From: Oceanobacillus iheyensis HTE831
Lineage (GTDB): Bacteria; Bacillota; Bacilli; Bacillales; Amphibacillaceae
Direction: 5' to 3'
Assembly (NCBI RefSeq): GCF_000011245.1
Contig: NC_004193.1
Location: 1,280,501 to 1,344,500 of the forward strand
Length of the DNA stretch: 64,000 nt
Shown here: positions 25,261-34,494 of the stretch, piece after piece
How positions within the stretch are numbered: the first letter of the stretch is position 1
Layout of the letters: every line of letters begins with the position of its first letter
The notes under the pieces: model-generated
What the model was told of the DNA's origin: nothing
The model's input: the letters and a program-made list of their open reading frames with translations, nothing else
The model's database searches: none
Position numbers and translations under genes: made by a program

Positions 25261-26640
25261 CTAGTAAATCATATGAGCTATTAACACTATAATTGGTAAT
25301 GAAATAATCGTTCTTTGTAGAAAAATAACAAATAAATGCCATGCTTTTACTGGAATCTTAGAAATAAGTAATAGTGTACCCATTTCTGTTAGGTAGATAA
25401 TCTGCACCAGTGAAAGAGCTCCAATTACAAATCTAGTAATTTCTGCTTCGATACCAGATGCAAGTACAGCTGGTAGGAACATATCAATGAAACCAATAAT
25501 TGTAGCAGGTGCGGCAGCTGCTGCTTCTGGTAATTGCATCAATTCAAGCAAAGGAACAATTGGTTGAGAAATCACTTGGAAAAATGAAGTGAATTCAGCA
25601 ACTACAAGTGCAAGAGTTCCTATTGCCATGACTTGAGGAAGCAAAACAAACGCGATTCCTAAGAAAATTTCGTTTCCTTGTTTTAGTTGATCTTTAAATG
25701 AACCAGCACTTTTAGCACGCTTGACAGCTTGTAGTAATCCCCATTTAAATTTACTCATATTTTCAGGAACATCTTCTTGAAAATGGTTTTCTGTATAGTA
25801 TTTATTAGGAATTTTAGATATTGGCGGTATTCTCGGAATAATCATCGCACTTACTACACCAGCAATAACGATGGTTAGATAAAACACAGGGAACATATGG
25901 TCCACGTTCAGCATTCCAGCAATTACTAGACAGAAGGGAAGCGAAACAGTTGAGAAACAAGTGGCGATTGCTGCAGCTTCTCTTCCAGTATAAAATCCAT
26001 TTTCGTATTGTTCCCGAGTGATAACGACACCGACATTTACATTTCCTATCCAAGAAGCTAATAAGTCGATTGCAGAACGTCCAGGTAATGTAAATAATGG
26101 TTTTATAACATTTCTTAAGATAGAGCCTATAAATTCCATCACTCCAAAATTAATTAAATAAGGCATTAAGAATGATGCAACAAAAAACCAAACAATTAAA
26201 CTTGTTAACAATCCGAACATAACTTGACCAGTTAACTCAGAATAAATTCCTGCAATTCCGATATTATAAAAGGTCATAATCGCAAATATCGTTCCGAGCA
26301 CACGAAGCGTTGTCCAAAATATTGAGACGTTGAAAAGAGATTTAAACAACGCAGATTTTTCAATAAAAGCAGGCTTGAAAATGGCTTGTATCACCGTAAA
26401 TAATGTAGAAATCACCATAGTATACGTAACGATCGCCGGTAACCAATTGGTTAAAGCATTGATAATGAATTCTGTAATAATTCCTAAAGGTATATTGAAT
26501 GTTTCACCATCAAAAATCGGAAATAGGAAGATGAAAACTCCGAATAAAGAAGGAAGTAGAAACTTCATTAGACCATTTTTATCTATTTTTTCTTCTGATT
26601 GTGGAGTATTGTTTGATAGATTTTCTACTTGATTGCTCAT
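25261..26640 (-). CDS. YjiH-family (nucleoside-recognition gate) membrane transporter
   Basis: 459 residues, about eleven helices. Carries the gate-domain text typical of YjiH proteins (FTLPGRSAIDLLASWIGNVNVGVVITREQYENGFYTGREAAAIATCFSTVSLPFCLVIAG). The substrate of this family is not established to my knowledge; lying between an aminotransferase and a hydroxyacid oxidase it may carry an amino acid or its keto/hydroxy acid, which is inference. Thirteen bases separate it from the aminotransferase gene. Ribosome site AAAGGACG. Confidence 0.82.
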   Translation of the reverse strand: MSNQVENLSNNTPQSEEKIDKNGLMKFLLPSLFGVFIFLFPIFDGETFNIPLGIITEFIINALTNWLPAIVTYTMVISTLFTVIQAIFKPAFIEKSALFKSLFNVSIFWTTLRVLGTIFAIMTFYNIGIAGIYSELTGQVMFGLLTSLIVWFFVASFLMPYLINFGVMEFIGSILRNVIKPLFTLPGRSAIDLLASWIGNVNVGVVITREQYENGFYTGREAAAIATCFSTVSLPFCLVIAGMLNVDHMFPVFYLTIVIAGVVSAMIIPRIPPISKIPNKYYTENHFQEDVPENMSKFKWGLLQAVKRAKSAGSFKDQLKQGNEIFLGIAFVLLPQVMAIGTLALVVAEFTSFFQVISQPIVPLLELMQLPEAAAAAPATIIGFIDMFLPAVLASGIEAEITRFVIGALSLVQIIYLTEMGTLLLISKIPVKAWHLFVIFLQRTIISLPIIVLIAHMIY

Positions 26641-26653
26641 ATTGGCACGTCCT

Positions 26654-27958
26654 TTACATTTGTGCTAGAACTTTGTCTAGTACATCGATTCCTTGATCAA
26701 TTTGTTCTTTATTAATGGTTAGTGGTGGAATCATTCGAATAACTTCTCCTGCATTTCCACATAGATAGAATAAAACTCCTTCATCTAAACAGCCGTTTAA
26801 AGCTTTCATTACTGCTTCACCATCTGGTTCACCTGTTTCAGGATCTCTCAGTTCTATCCCTAGCATTAAGCCAATTCCGCGTACTTCGTGGACAATCTCA
26901 TATTTATCTTTTAGACCGCTTAGTTTGGTTAATGCATAATCTCCCATTGTCTTGGCATTGTTAAGGAGTTTTTCTTCTTTCATTATAGAAAGAGAAGCGC
27001 GTGCTGCTGCACAAGCAATCGGGTTACCACCAAAAGTTGTTCCGTGTGAACCTAATGGCCATTGATCCATGAGTTCTTTAGATGCAACAGTGGCACTTAA
27101 TGGCATTCCTGCTGCGATTCCTTTTGCAATTGCCATAATGTCAGGTGTAACACCAAAGGTTTGTGCTGCAAACCAATCACCGGTACGTCCAAATCCAGTT
27201 TGTACTTCATCAAAAATGAGTAAAATACCATGACGATCACAGATTTCACGTACTTTTTGTAACCATGATTTAGGTGGGATGATGTAACCACCTTCGCCCA
27301 TAATTGGTTCCAGTATCATACATGCTACTTCTTCAGGGTCTACCTGATGTTTGAAAAGGGATTCTGCATCTTTCTCTAGCTTTTCTGCAAAGAATACTTC
27401 TGGGTCTTGTCCTTCTGGTAAGTATTCTGGCAGAGCGTATGGTAATTGATACGTTAACCATGATGGTTGTTGATACTTACGATATTTACTTTTTGAGGTA
27501 GATACACTTAATGAACCAATCGAGCGACCATGGAAGTTTCCGGTAAATGAAATGACATATGGACGTTTTGTCACATGCTTAGCTAACTTTAATCCACCTT
27601 CAATTGCTTCTGTACCACTATTAGCAAAGAAGAAATTATCTAGTTTTGGTGGCATAATCTCTTGAAGTTCTTGTGCTAATTTTAAGATAGATTCATAGAT
27701 AATTACTCCTGATGGACCGTGTACAAGGTGATCTGCACTATCTTTTATCGCTTGTACTACTTTAGGATGACGATGTCCGACATTTTCAACGGCAATTCCA
27801 GAAGTGAAATCTAAATATTCTTTTCCATCCGTTCCATAGTAGTAACAACCTTCTGCTTTTACTACCGGAAGATTCGGATGATCTTTTGCCATACTAGGTG
27901 CTAAGAAATTTCCGATTGAGTTTACAAGTTCTTGCCAATGTTGATCTGATTTATTCAT
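26654..27958 (-). CDS. Class III PLP aminotransferase (GabT-like)
   Basis: 434 residues. PLP-fold landmarks: [66 protein letters not shown] (PLP-binding Asp) and the Schiff-base Lys in [16 protein letters not shown]. This group includes 4-aminobutyrate, ornithine and other omega-amino acid aminotransferases; which one is unclear. First gene of an operon with YjiH and the FAD dehydrogenase, suggesting import and breakdown of one compound. Ribosome site AAAGGAGC. Confidence 0.9.
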   Translation of the reverse strand: MNKSDQHWQELVNSIGNFLAPSMAKDHPNLPVVKAEGCYYYGTDGKEYLDFTSGIAVENVGHRHPKVVQAIKDSADHLVHGPSGVIIYESILKLAQELQEIMPPKLDNFFFANSGTEAIEGGLKLAKHVTKRPYVISFTGNFHGRSIGSLSVSTSKSKYRKYQQPSWLTYQLPYALPEYLPEGQDPEVFFAEKLEKDAESLFKHQVDPEEVACMILEPIMGEGGYIIPPKSWLQKVREICDRHGILLIFDEVQTGFGRTGDWFAAQTFGVTPDIMAIAKGIAAGMPLSATVASKELMDQWPLGSHGTTFGGNPIACAAARASLSIMKEEKLLNNAKTMGDYALTKLSGLKDKYEIVHEVRGIGLMLGIELRDPETGEPDGEAVMKALNGCLDEGVLFYLCGNAGEVIRMIPPLTINKEQIDQGIDVLDKVLAQM

Positions 27959-28298
27959 AAGAAAAAAGCTCCTTTATTGTCATGATAGTATAATAAATGT
28001 ATAAATATAAATTTGATTGCATAAAAATTATATAATAGATTTGTCGAATTATGAAGGGGTAATTTTATATTTATTGAAAAAAAGTTATTGGTATTATCTT
28101 CTTGTGCATTTCGTGTATAATTTACTTAGTAGTTAGACTTTTTAGGTAATTAATTGAAACTCGAGGATGATTTGGTGAATGAGTTGATTTTGTTTACGCA
28201 TTAATACCCTATAATTCATATATATTTCAAGAGTAGTGAGGAAATGTATATTGATCAAAATTATGATCTTATAAACAATTGTAGATGGAGGTAGTACA
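27959..28298. other. Intergenic region with no recognisable gene
   Basis: About 340 AT-rich bases between divergent transcription units. A TATAAT box at about 28114-28119 faces right but has no clear -35 partner. No repeat, riboswitch or terminator was seen. Confidence 0.4.
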
Positions 28299-28622
28299 AT
28301 GGGTCCGTCCTTACCAGTAAGTGTCTGGATTGTATATTATATCTTCTTTATTATTGTATTATTTGTTAGTGTGTATAATATGAAAAAAGATTATAAGAGA
28401 GTACAATCATCGCAAAATTTGTTGTTCATTCCGATATTTCTTATCATTAACTTTGCTTATTTTATTCAGAGAGTGGAGGTAAATGAATTAGAATATTTAT
28501 GGCTGCAAGTTTTATCGTTAGACTTAATTGCTATAGTTATTGCATTAATTTATATCTACTTTCTATATTTTTTCGTTTCCTCGATTATTCATCTATCTAA
28601 AAAGAAGACGAAGGATATATAA
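28299..28622 (+). CDS. Three-helix membrane protein
   Basis: 107 residues with three predicted membrane helices (about 7-25, 43-58, 69-96) and a KKKTKDI tail. Strong ribosome site GGAGGT. It precedes another small membrane protein by three bases and an alpha/beta hydrolase, so the three may form one operon. Family not recognised. Confidence 0.65.
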   Translation: MGPSLPVSVWIVYYIFFIIVLFVSVYNMKKDYKRVQSSQNLLFIPIFLIINFAYFIQRVEVNELEYLWLQVLSLDLIAIVIALIYIYFLYFFVSSIIHLSKKKTKDI

Positions 28623-28625
28623 ATT

Positions 28626-28904
28626 TTGAAAGATGGAGTGTTATATAATTTGGAACTAGTTTTAAAACAAAAATGGATCGTACTTTCAATAATTAGTTTT
28701 TTAGTAGGTCTATTATTATGGGTACCTAACTTTATCAATGATTTTGGATATGGCTATTGGTTATGGACATTCTTGATAGGGCCGATTGGAGTTGTATTTG
28801 GATATTTAGCTAGAAGTATAGTAGCTATTGTGTTGAATACTTTTATCACTTTTAGTTTTTTTATTTTTATGTTCATCGGGTCTTTATGGGAAAGTATTTA
28901 TTAA
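28626..28904 (+). CDS. Small membrane protein
   Basis: About 84-92 residues with three predicted helices (KWIVLSIISFLVGLLLWVP, WLWTFLIGPIGVVFGYL, VLNTFITFSFFIFMFIGS). Start is uncertain: TTG 28626 overlaps the end of the upstream context, while TTG 28650 has GATGGAG upstream. No family recognised. Confidence 0.55.
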   Translation: MKDGVLYNLELVLKQKWIVLSIISFLVGLLLWVPNFINDFGYGYWLWTFLIGPIGVVFGYLARSIVAIVLNTFITFSFFIFMFIGSLWESIY

Positions 28905-28931
28905 GTCAGATTGCATGATTCAGGTGATTAT

Positions 28932-29792
28932 ATGAAAAAATGGTTAAGAAAAGAAGTAACAACAGATAGAGGAATTTTTGAAATATTTATCAAAGGTGAA
29001 GGGGAGCCTTTGTGTGTCACTCATTATTATTCCTCTTATAATAATACTGGTGATTATTTCGCAGAATCGTTCACAAAAACAAATACCGTTTACTTAGTTA
29101 ATCTAAGGGAAGCGGGAAATTCAGTGAAAGCCAGTCTGCCTTATCAATTAAGTATGTTGGAATCAATTCTTGATTTAGAATCAATACGAAAGTCTTTGGA
29201 AGTGGATAGATGGGGATTTGCAGGGCACTCTACCGGTGGTATTTTAGGAGTTGTCTATGGGATTTATTTTTCCAGAAGTTTACATTATTTAGTATTAGTT
29301 GGCGCAACTGCAAGAGAGTATGTAACCTTCTCAGAAGATTGCATATACAATCAAAAACATCCTGATTTTGAAGAAATGCAGTTTCTAACTAACGAACTTA
29401 TGCAATCAAAGTCAATATCTGAAAAAAAGAGATTGAAGAAGAGGAGAACACAGTTATCTTTATTAGATCCTCAAAAATATGAAACGTATTTTTCATTAGA
29501 CATACAGAAGGAAATTAGTGCTACACGTTTAGCATTTTATAATAGAGAGATGCATGTATTTGATGTTACCAAGAAATTAAAGTTGATTGATATTCCATGT
29601 CTAATTATTTGTGGGAAATATGATGTGCAGTGTCCATTATTGTATTCTATTGAGATGCATGATTTGATATTAGACTCTAATCTTGTAGTGTTTGAAGAAA
29701 GTAATCACTATCCTTTTCTTGAAGAGGAAGATCAATTTAAGAAGGAATATTATGAGTTTTTTTATGCACAATTTTGTAGGAGTAGAAAATGA
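28932..29792 (+). CDS. Alpha/beta hydrolase
   Basis: 286 residues. Nucleophile elbow GFAGHSTGG (Ser), acid in IICGKYDVQCP and histidine in EESNHYPFLEE complete the triad, with a helical cap between. Start ATG 28932 is chosen because CAGGTG precedes it; an upstream in-frame ATG at 28911 adds seven residues. Similar to proline-iminopeptidase-like hydrolases; substrate unknown. Confidence 0.88.
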   Translation: MKKWLRKEVTTDRGIFEIFIKGEGEPLCVTHYYSSYNNTGDYFAESFTKTNTVYLVNLREAGNSVKASLPYQLSMLESILDLESIRKSLEVDRWGFAGHSTGGILGVVYGIYFSRSLHYLVLVGATAREYVTFSEDCIYNQKHPDFEEMQFLTNELMQSKSISEKKRLKKRRTQLSLLDPQKYETYFSLDIQKEISATRLAFYNREMHVFDVTKKLKLIDIPCLIICGKYDVQCPLLYSIEMHDLILDSNLVVFEESNHYPFLEEEDQFKKEYYEFFYAQFCRSRK

Positions 29793-29895
29793 GTAATTTA
29801 AGCGTAGGAAATAAATCTATCATTAAATTATAGAATATTGTAACTTTATAATTTAAAAAGCGTATCATACTATCAATACTATTAGGAGTGTTATT

Positions 29896-30324
29896 ATTAA
29901 ACGATTTTTATATTATATTGTGTGGGTAATTGTAATTGGTATATTAGTATATTTGGGGAGTCACTATCAGTTTCATTTGAAAGAAGAAACTAATATGCAA
30001 TTTAATTTTTTTCCTCTAACTATATATATGTATACATATCCTATTGCGATTGGTATATTGATGAGAATACCTAAGTTATTAATGGAAATAAAGTATAAAA
30101 TCCCTTGGAAATTTGATTGGATTAGATTAGTAGCAATTGCAATCCCAACGTTTTTCATTATCTTATTGTCCATATTGCCACATATAGACACAGATATAAA
30201 CATGCCATTCCCGGAATTTTGGTTTAATTTATTTGCATATGGAAGCCCATTTGTACAACAGGTTGCTGGAATAGTTTTAGGCTACACAATTTTAGATGTG
30301 TTAAAAGAAAATCAAAATCAATGA
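29896..30324 (+). CDS. Three-helix membrane protein with possible ATT start
   Basis: The clear ORF begins at GTG 29920, but the frame is open further left and the ribosome site AGGAGTG (29883-29889) sits six bases before ATT 29896, giving MKRFLYYIVWVIVIGILVYLG. ATT is a rare but known start codon (infC). With this start the protein has 142 residues and a complete first helix with a positive N-terminus. Three or four predicted helices; family not recognised. Confidence 0.6.
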   Translation: MKRFLYYIVWVIVIGILVYLGSHYQFHLKEETNMQFNFFPLTIYMYTYPIAIGILMRIPKLLMEIKYKIPWKFDWIRLVAIAIPTFFIILLSILPHIDTDINMPFPEFWFNLFAYGSPFVQQVAGIVLGYTILDVLKENQNQ

Positions 30325-30379
30325 TAGGTGGTCATATACGTGGTAAAGGAGTGTTCGAAATTACTATAGGAGGTGTTAT

Positions 30380-30805
30380 ATGAAATTTACAGAACTTTCA
30401 TTAGGACAAGTATTTACTACGAAATCAATTAAGGTAACCAAAGAAAATATTACTAGATTTGCAAGTGAATTTGACCCACAGTATATGCACTTGGATGAGA
30501 AGAAAGCAGAAGAAGGAATGTTTAATGGTATTATAGCTTCTGGTATGCATACGCTTGCATTGTCTTTTAAATTATGGGTGGAAGAAGAAATATATGGTGA
30601 GGATGTTATTGCCGGCACACAAATGAATAATGTGAAATTTATTAAACCTGTATTTCCAGATGATTTATTGTTCGTAATTGTAAAAGTGATAGATATAAAG
30701 AAGTTAAAAAAAGATCAGGGAATCCTAACCGTATTGTTAGAAACATTCAATGATAGAGATGAGAAAGTTTTAAATGTTGAATTGTCAGCTATAATGAAGC
30801 TTTAA
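30380..30805 (+). CDS. MaoC-like (R)-hydratase/dehydratase domain protein
   Basis: 141 residues of single hot-dog fold: LSLGQVFTTKSIKVTKENITRFASEFDPQYMHLDEKKAEEGMFNGIIASGMHTLALSFKLW carries the catalytic Asp and His (FDPQYMHLD) of MaoC hydratases. It would hydrate or dehydrate an acyl thioester. Ribosome site GGAGGTG. An amidohydrolase gene follows 25 bases later. Confidence 0.88.
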   Translation: MKFTELSLGQVFTTKSIKVTKENITRFASEFDPQYMHLDEKKAEEGMFNGIIASGMHTLALSFKLWVEEEIYGEDVIAGTQMNNVKFIKPVFPDDLLFVIVKVIDIKKLKKDQGILTVLLETFNDRDEKVLNVELSAIMKL

Positions 30806-30830
30806 ATTTATAATTTTGAGGAGTGTTCGG

Positions 30831-32042
30831 ATGAGTGAATCAAAGTGGTTGCGTAATGTAAGACTAGAAAAAGCTTATTTGGCGAGAGAAGGATTTACAT
30901 ATGGTAGTAAAACAAAAACGGTAGATATAGAGATTAAAAATGGGAAAATAAGTGATATTATGGATCATCAAAAATCTAATTTAGATGGGAACAATGAGAT
31001 AGATGGAAATAATTATCTTATTTTACCAACTTTACGAGAAATGCATTGTCATCTGGATAAAAGTAAGCTTGGTGTTCCTTGGGAACCGATTACTCCAGCA
31101 AATAATATTGTAGAGAGGTTTACAAGTGAAATAAAGGAATTGGATAATCTATCCCTTTCATTAAAAGATAGAGCGAAAAACTTAATAGAAACGGAGATTT
31201 CTAATGGTGTTACATTTTTCCGTTCACATATTGATGTTCATCCAGCAGTAGGACAACGTTACCTTGAAGGGGTATTAGAAACTTTAGAAGACTATCAAGG
31301 AAAGTTAGATTACGAACTTGTCGCGTTTCCACAGCACGGTTTGCTCCGTTCAAATGCATATGATGACGTGAAAAAAGCTTTGGAATCAGGTGTGCAATTG
31401 ATTGGTGGTGTTGACCCTTCTTCATTGGATGGTGACCTTGAAAGATCTTTAAGTCAAACATTCGAGCTTGCAGTTCAATTCAATGTGCCTATAGATATTC
31501 ATGTCCATGATCGGAATGAGCATGGAACAGAAACAGTTAAAAAATTAATTGAGTATACTAAGCAAAGTAATTGGCAAGGGAAAGTGGCAATCAGTCATGC
31601 TTTTGGATTGAATGATTTTGTGGGCGAAGAAAGAGAAATGGTATTTAGTGAATTAGCAGAACAAGGTATATCTGTTATATCTAGTGTTCCGATTAATGGA
31701 AGGATTCCTCCATTGGAAGAATTAAGAGCAGCGGGTGTTAACGTAAATTTAGGCTGTGATAATGTTTACGATTCATGGTCGCCTTTCGGAACTGGAGATA
31801 TCTTAGGAAAATTAAATCGTTATGCTGAAATACATCGTTTAACGACTCAAGAAGCATTAACTAATTCCTTAGCTCTTATTACTGGAAAACCACTAAATAT
31901 AGAAAAAGAGAAAACATGGATTGAAAAAGATATGGATGCGAGTTTCATATTAGTAGATAGTTCATCAACTGCAGAATTTGTGGCAAGACAAAATCCGGTC
32001 AAATTTAGTTTCTATAAAGGGACTGTTGTGCATAGTCTGTAG
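30831..32042 (+). CDS. Amidohydrolase, cytosine-deaminase-like
   Basis: 403 residues of the amidohydrolase fold: metal-binding MHCHLDKSK (His-x-His), FRSHIDVHP, IDIHVHDRN, AISHAFGL, and NLGCDNVYDSWSPFGTGDIL with the catalytic Asp. This His/Asp pattern is that of cytosine deaminase/atrazine-hydrolase-like enzymes. Substrate unknown. Start at ATG 30831 is set by GAGGAG upstream. Confidence 0.87.
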   Translation: MSESKWLRNVRLEKAYLAREGFTYGSKTKTVDIEIKNGKISDIMDHQKSNLDGNNEIDGNNYLILPTLREMHCHLDKSKLGVPWEPITPANNIVERFTSEIKELDNLSLSLKDRAKNLIETEISNGVTFFRSHIDVHPAVGQRYLEGVLETLEDYQGKLDYELVAFPQHGLLRSNAYDDVKKALESGVQLIGGVDPSSLDGDLERSLSQTFELAVQFNVPIDIHVHDRNEHGTETVKKLIEYTKQSNWQGKVAISHAFGLNDFVGEEREMVFSELAEQGISVISSVPINGRIPPLEELRAAGVNVNLGCDNVYDSWSPFGTGDILGKLNRYAEIHRLTTQEALTNSLALITGKPLNIEKEKTWIEKDMDASFILVDSSSTAEFVARQNPVKFSFYKGTVVHSL

Positions 32043-32101
32043 ATGATTAAAGGGAGACAAAGGAACAGCTGCCTAAGATATAACAGGGGAGAAGATTGTA
32101 T

Positions 32102-32683
32102 TTGAAAATTAGAGAATACGAAGATAGAGATGAAGTTGGTTGGATACGTTGTAGAGTGCTGGCCTTTTTAGATACTGCCTATTACGATAACGTCTTACCC
32201 CATAAAGAAAAGTATGAAAATCCGTCGATTGAGTTAGTAGCAGAAATGGATAATAAAATTGTTGGGTTAATAGATATTGAATATGAACAACAAGAAAGAG
32301 CCGTGTGTTCGCGAGGAAGTGGTTTAGGAGGAATGATTTGGCATATAGCTGTTCATCCTGACTATCGAAGATTAAACATAGGCAAGTCTCTACTGTTGGA
32401 GGCAGAGAAAAAAGCTAAAGCATTAGGATTGAATCGATTGGAAGCATGGACGAGAGATGATCTATTTGTAAATCTGTGGTACGAGAAACAAAATTTTAAA
32501 AAAGTCGATAGTTATTTACATGTGTATTTGGAGGGTAATGAGATAAAAGATACTTTATCTAGCACTTCTGATATTTATCCAGTCCAGGTATTTGCACATT
32601 ATGTTGGAAATGAGAAAGAAGAAATGAGAAGGAAATATAAACGTGTTCATGAATGTAATTGTTATGAGAAACGATTAGATTAG
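32102..32683 (+). CDS. GNAT acetyltransferase
   Basis: 193 residues. Acetyl-CoA loop region IWHIAVHPDYRRLNIGKSLLLEAEKKAKALG is clear; the C-terminus extends about 40 residues beyond the fold (PVQVFAHYVGNEKEEMRRKYKRVHECNCYEKRLD). TTG 32102 is chosen because GGGGAG lies ten bases upstream. Substrate unknown. Confidence 0.83.
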   Translation: MKIREYEDRDEVGWIRCRVLAFLDTAYYDNVLPHKEKYENPSIELVAEMDNKIVGLIDIEYEQQERAVCSRGSGLGGMIWHIAVHPDYRRLNIGKSLLLEAEKKAKALGLNRLEAWTRDDLFVNLWYEKQNFKKVDSYLHVYLEGNEIKDTLSSTSDIYPVQVFAHYVGNEKEEMRRKYKRVHECNCYEKRLD

Positions 32684-32717
32684 TTGGTTATTAGACTTTT
32701 GACTAAGTAATTTTTGA

Positions 32718-32756
32718 GCGTATGAATTCAGTTTTTCTGATTTCATGCGCTTTTTT
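32718..32756 (+). terminator. Terminator after the GNAT gene
   Basis: GCGTATGAATTCAG / CTGATTTCATGCGC hairpin followed by TTTTTT. Confidence 0.85.
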
Positions 32757-32766
32757 ATCTACAATT

Positions 32767-32795
32767 TGAAACAATTTTTCTTTGAAATTCGTCTA
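32767..32795 (+). promoter_or_regulatory. ECF-type promoter of the second sigma operon
   Basis: TGAAAC (32767-32772) and CGTCTA (32790-32795) with a 17-base spacer, a very good ECF consensus, 31 bases before the sigma gene. Confidence 0.85.
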
Positions 32796-32826
32796 AAGGA
32801 AAAAAGTTAAGAAAAGAGGGGGAGTT

Positions 32827-33351
32827 ATGGACGAAGAAAAAAAGATACAAATATTAGAAGAGGTGATGTTAGAGTACGGGAATGATTTAGTAAGATTAGC
32901 ATTTAATTATGTGAAGGATAAAGAAACTGCAAAAGATATGGTCCAAGAGACATTTATTAAATGCTATGAAAAATTAGATGAATTCCGTAATGAATCTAAC
33001 TTAAAAACATGGTTATACAGGATAACTATTAATCAATGTAAGGATTATCTAAGGAGCTGGCATTATAGAAAAGTACAGACCAAAAGTGTTATTGAGAATA
33101 CGTTTCGCACCGTATTTCCTTTAACTGAAGAAAAAATTATAAACCAGGCAAATACAGAAGAAATGTTAGAGATTGTAGCATCATTGACAAAAAACTACCG
33201 TGAAATTATTTACTTATATTATTATAAATCATTAACAATTAGTGAGATTACTGATGTCACAGGTTTGAACGAAAATACAGTGAAAACCAGATTGAGAAGG
33301 GCAAAACAACGCTTAAAAACTATGATGAAGGAGGCTGACATATATGGATAG
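32827..33351 (+). CDS. ECF RNA polymerase sigma factor
   Basis: 174 residues: region 2 (YGNDLVRLAFNYVKDKETAKDMVQETFIKCYEKLDEFRNESNLKTWLYRITINQCKDYLRSW) and region 4 (LTKNYREIIYLYYYKSLTISEITDVTGLNENTVKTRLRRAKQRLK), close to SigX/SigV-type cell-envelope factors. Ribosome site AGGGGGGAG. It overlaps the next gene by eight bases and is preceded by a near-consensus ECF promoter, so it is probably autoregulated. Confidence 0.93.
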   Translation: MDEEKKIQILEEVMLEYGNDLVRLAFNYVKDKETAKDMVQETFIKCYEKLDEFRNESNLKTWLYRITINQCKDYLRSWHYRKVQTKSVIENTFRTVFPLTEEKIINQANTEEMLEIVASLTKNYREIIYLYYYKSLTISEITDVTGLNENTVKTRLRRAKQRLKTMMKEADIYG

Positions 33352-34186
33352 GGATAAAAAGAATTCTTCACTAGAAGATTATAACTTGTTTTTTACAAAG
33401 AAAGATAGAGAAGAAACATTAAAGAAAATTAAGGATGGAACACAGTATAAAAGTGAAGTGAAATCAAAGAAAAGTTTCTTAGGCCCGGCTATTGGTACCT
33501 TCGTAGTTTTAATACTTTCTATCGGTCTTATATATGTTTATAGTCAATCCTCCGTTAATCAAAGTCAATATGATAATCAAGCTCAAGACACAGTCGCTCA
33601 AAATGATAATGCATTCTCGTTTGTACTTTTTGGGTCGGACGAAGCAGCCAATAATAATCGGAGCTCGATTATTATTTTGGTCACATATAATAGTTCTGAT
33701 AATAGTATGAAAATGGTCCCGATATCAAGAGATACTTATGCGACGATAATTAATTCGGACGGAGAAGATATGGGGAAGAATAAAATAACGCACGCTACTG
33801 CGTATAGTTCTACTTATGATTCCGCATTAAAAACAGTAGAGAATTTAATGGATGTCCCTATTGAATACTATAGCGCAGTCTCTGAAGAAGTGTTTTTTGA
33901 TGAACTTGATTTAACCAAAGAAGAAGTGAGAGAAGATAGATTAATGAGTAACCTTGAGGAAGTTCTTCGTGAAAGAATGAAGATTAATGATTTAATTCGT
34001 GTTCTTAAAAATAGTGATACAAATATGCCGGAGAAAGTAATAAGTGACATGAACATCGAATCATTGGAAATATTGGATCTGTACAGTTCAGATGTTGTAA
34101 TAGATGAGATTTACTACCAAAAGATTGATAGTGATAACTTAGATATAATATCAAATGATTTAAAAGAGCATCTCACTAAAAATTAA
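33344..34186 (+). CDS. Membrane anti-sigma factor with an LCP-like extracytoplasmic domain
   Basis: 280 residues. A short cytosolic segment (about 1-45, LEDYNLFFTKKDREETLKKIKDG, the usual sigma-binding opening), one membrane helix (about 46-68), then an outside domain that begins NAFSFVLFGSDEAANNNRSSIIILVTYNSSDNSMKMVPISRDTYATI, which matches the opening of LytR-CpsA-Psr domains (VLLLGSDxR..RSDTIMLxSxNP..ISIPRDT). The second half is shorter and does not show the full LCP active site, so it may sense rather than transfer lipid-linked glycan. Overlaps the sigma gene by eight bases. Confidence 0.78.
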   Translation: MDRDKKNSSLEDYNLFFTKKDREETLKKIKDGTQYKSEVKSKKSFLGPAIGTFVVLILSIGLIYVYSQSSVNQSQYDNQAQDTVAQNDNAFSFVLFGSDEAANNNRSSIIILVTYNSSDNSMKMVPISRDTYATIINSDGEDMGKNKITHATAYSSTYDSALKTVENLMDVPIEYYSAVSEEVFFDELDLTKEEVREDRLMSNLEEVLRERMKINDLIRVLKNSDTNMPEKVISDMNIESLEILDLYSSDVVIDEIYYQKIDSDNLDIISNDLKEHLTKN

Positions 34187-34214
34187 TATTCAGAACTTAT
34201 TGACATTTAGGGTG

Positions 34215-34470
34215 GCTGTGGTAAGCTAATTGAAATACATTATAGGCAATGAAGAGGAGTAGTAAGGATTTCTTATTTATAAAGAGAGCTGTCGGCTGGT
34301 GTAAGGCAGTAAATAAGTTCCTGAACTCGCCTTGGAGCTTTAAGGTTAATAATAAACCTTAACGGGTTGCGCCGTTATACGTTTAGAGTGAGTTCATTAA
34401 CTGTGAACTAACAAGAGTGGTAACGCGTAGGTGAAGCCTGTCGTCTCTTAGAGATGATGGGCTTTTTTTA
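34215..34470 (+). ncRNA. T-box leader, leucine specifier (CTC)
   Basis: Stem I contains AGAGAGCTGTCGGCTGGTG and then CTGAACTCGCCTTGGAG, placing the specifier codon CTC (Leu) at 34326-34328. The T-box itself is AACAAGAGTGGTAACGCG at 34410-34427; its TGGT bulge fits an ACCA tRNA end. A terminator (GCCTGTCGTCTC / GAGATGATGGGC then seven T) follows at 34435-34470. Uncharged tRNA-Leu should allow transcription of the acetyltransferase genes downstream. Confidence 0.9.
34435..34470 (+). terminator. T-box regulated terminator
   Basis: GCCTGTCGTCTC / GAGATGATGGGC stem with 3-base loop and TTTTTTT, 25 bases before the GNAT start. Confidence 0.85.
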
Positions 34471-34494
34471 GTTCAATAATATGGAGGAGATTCG

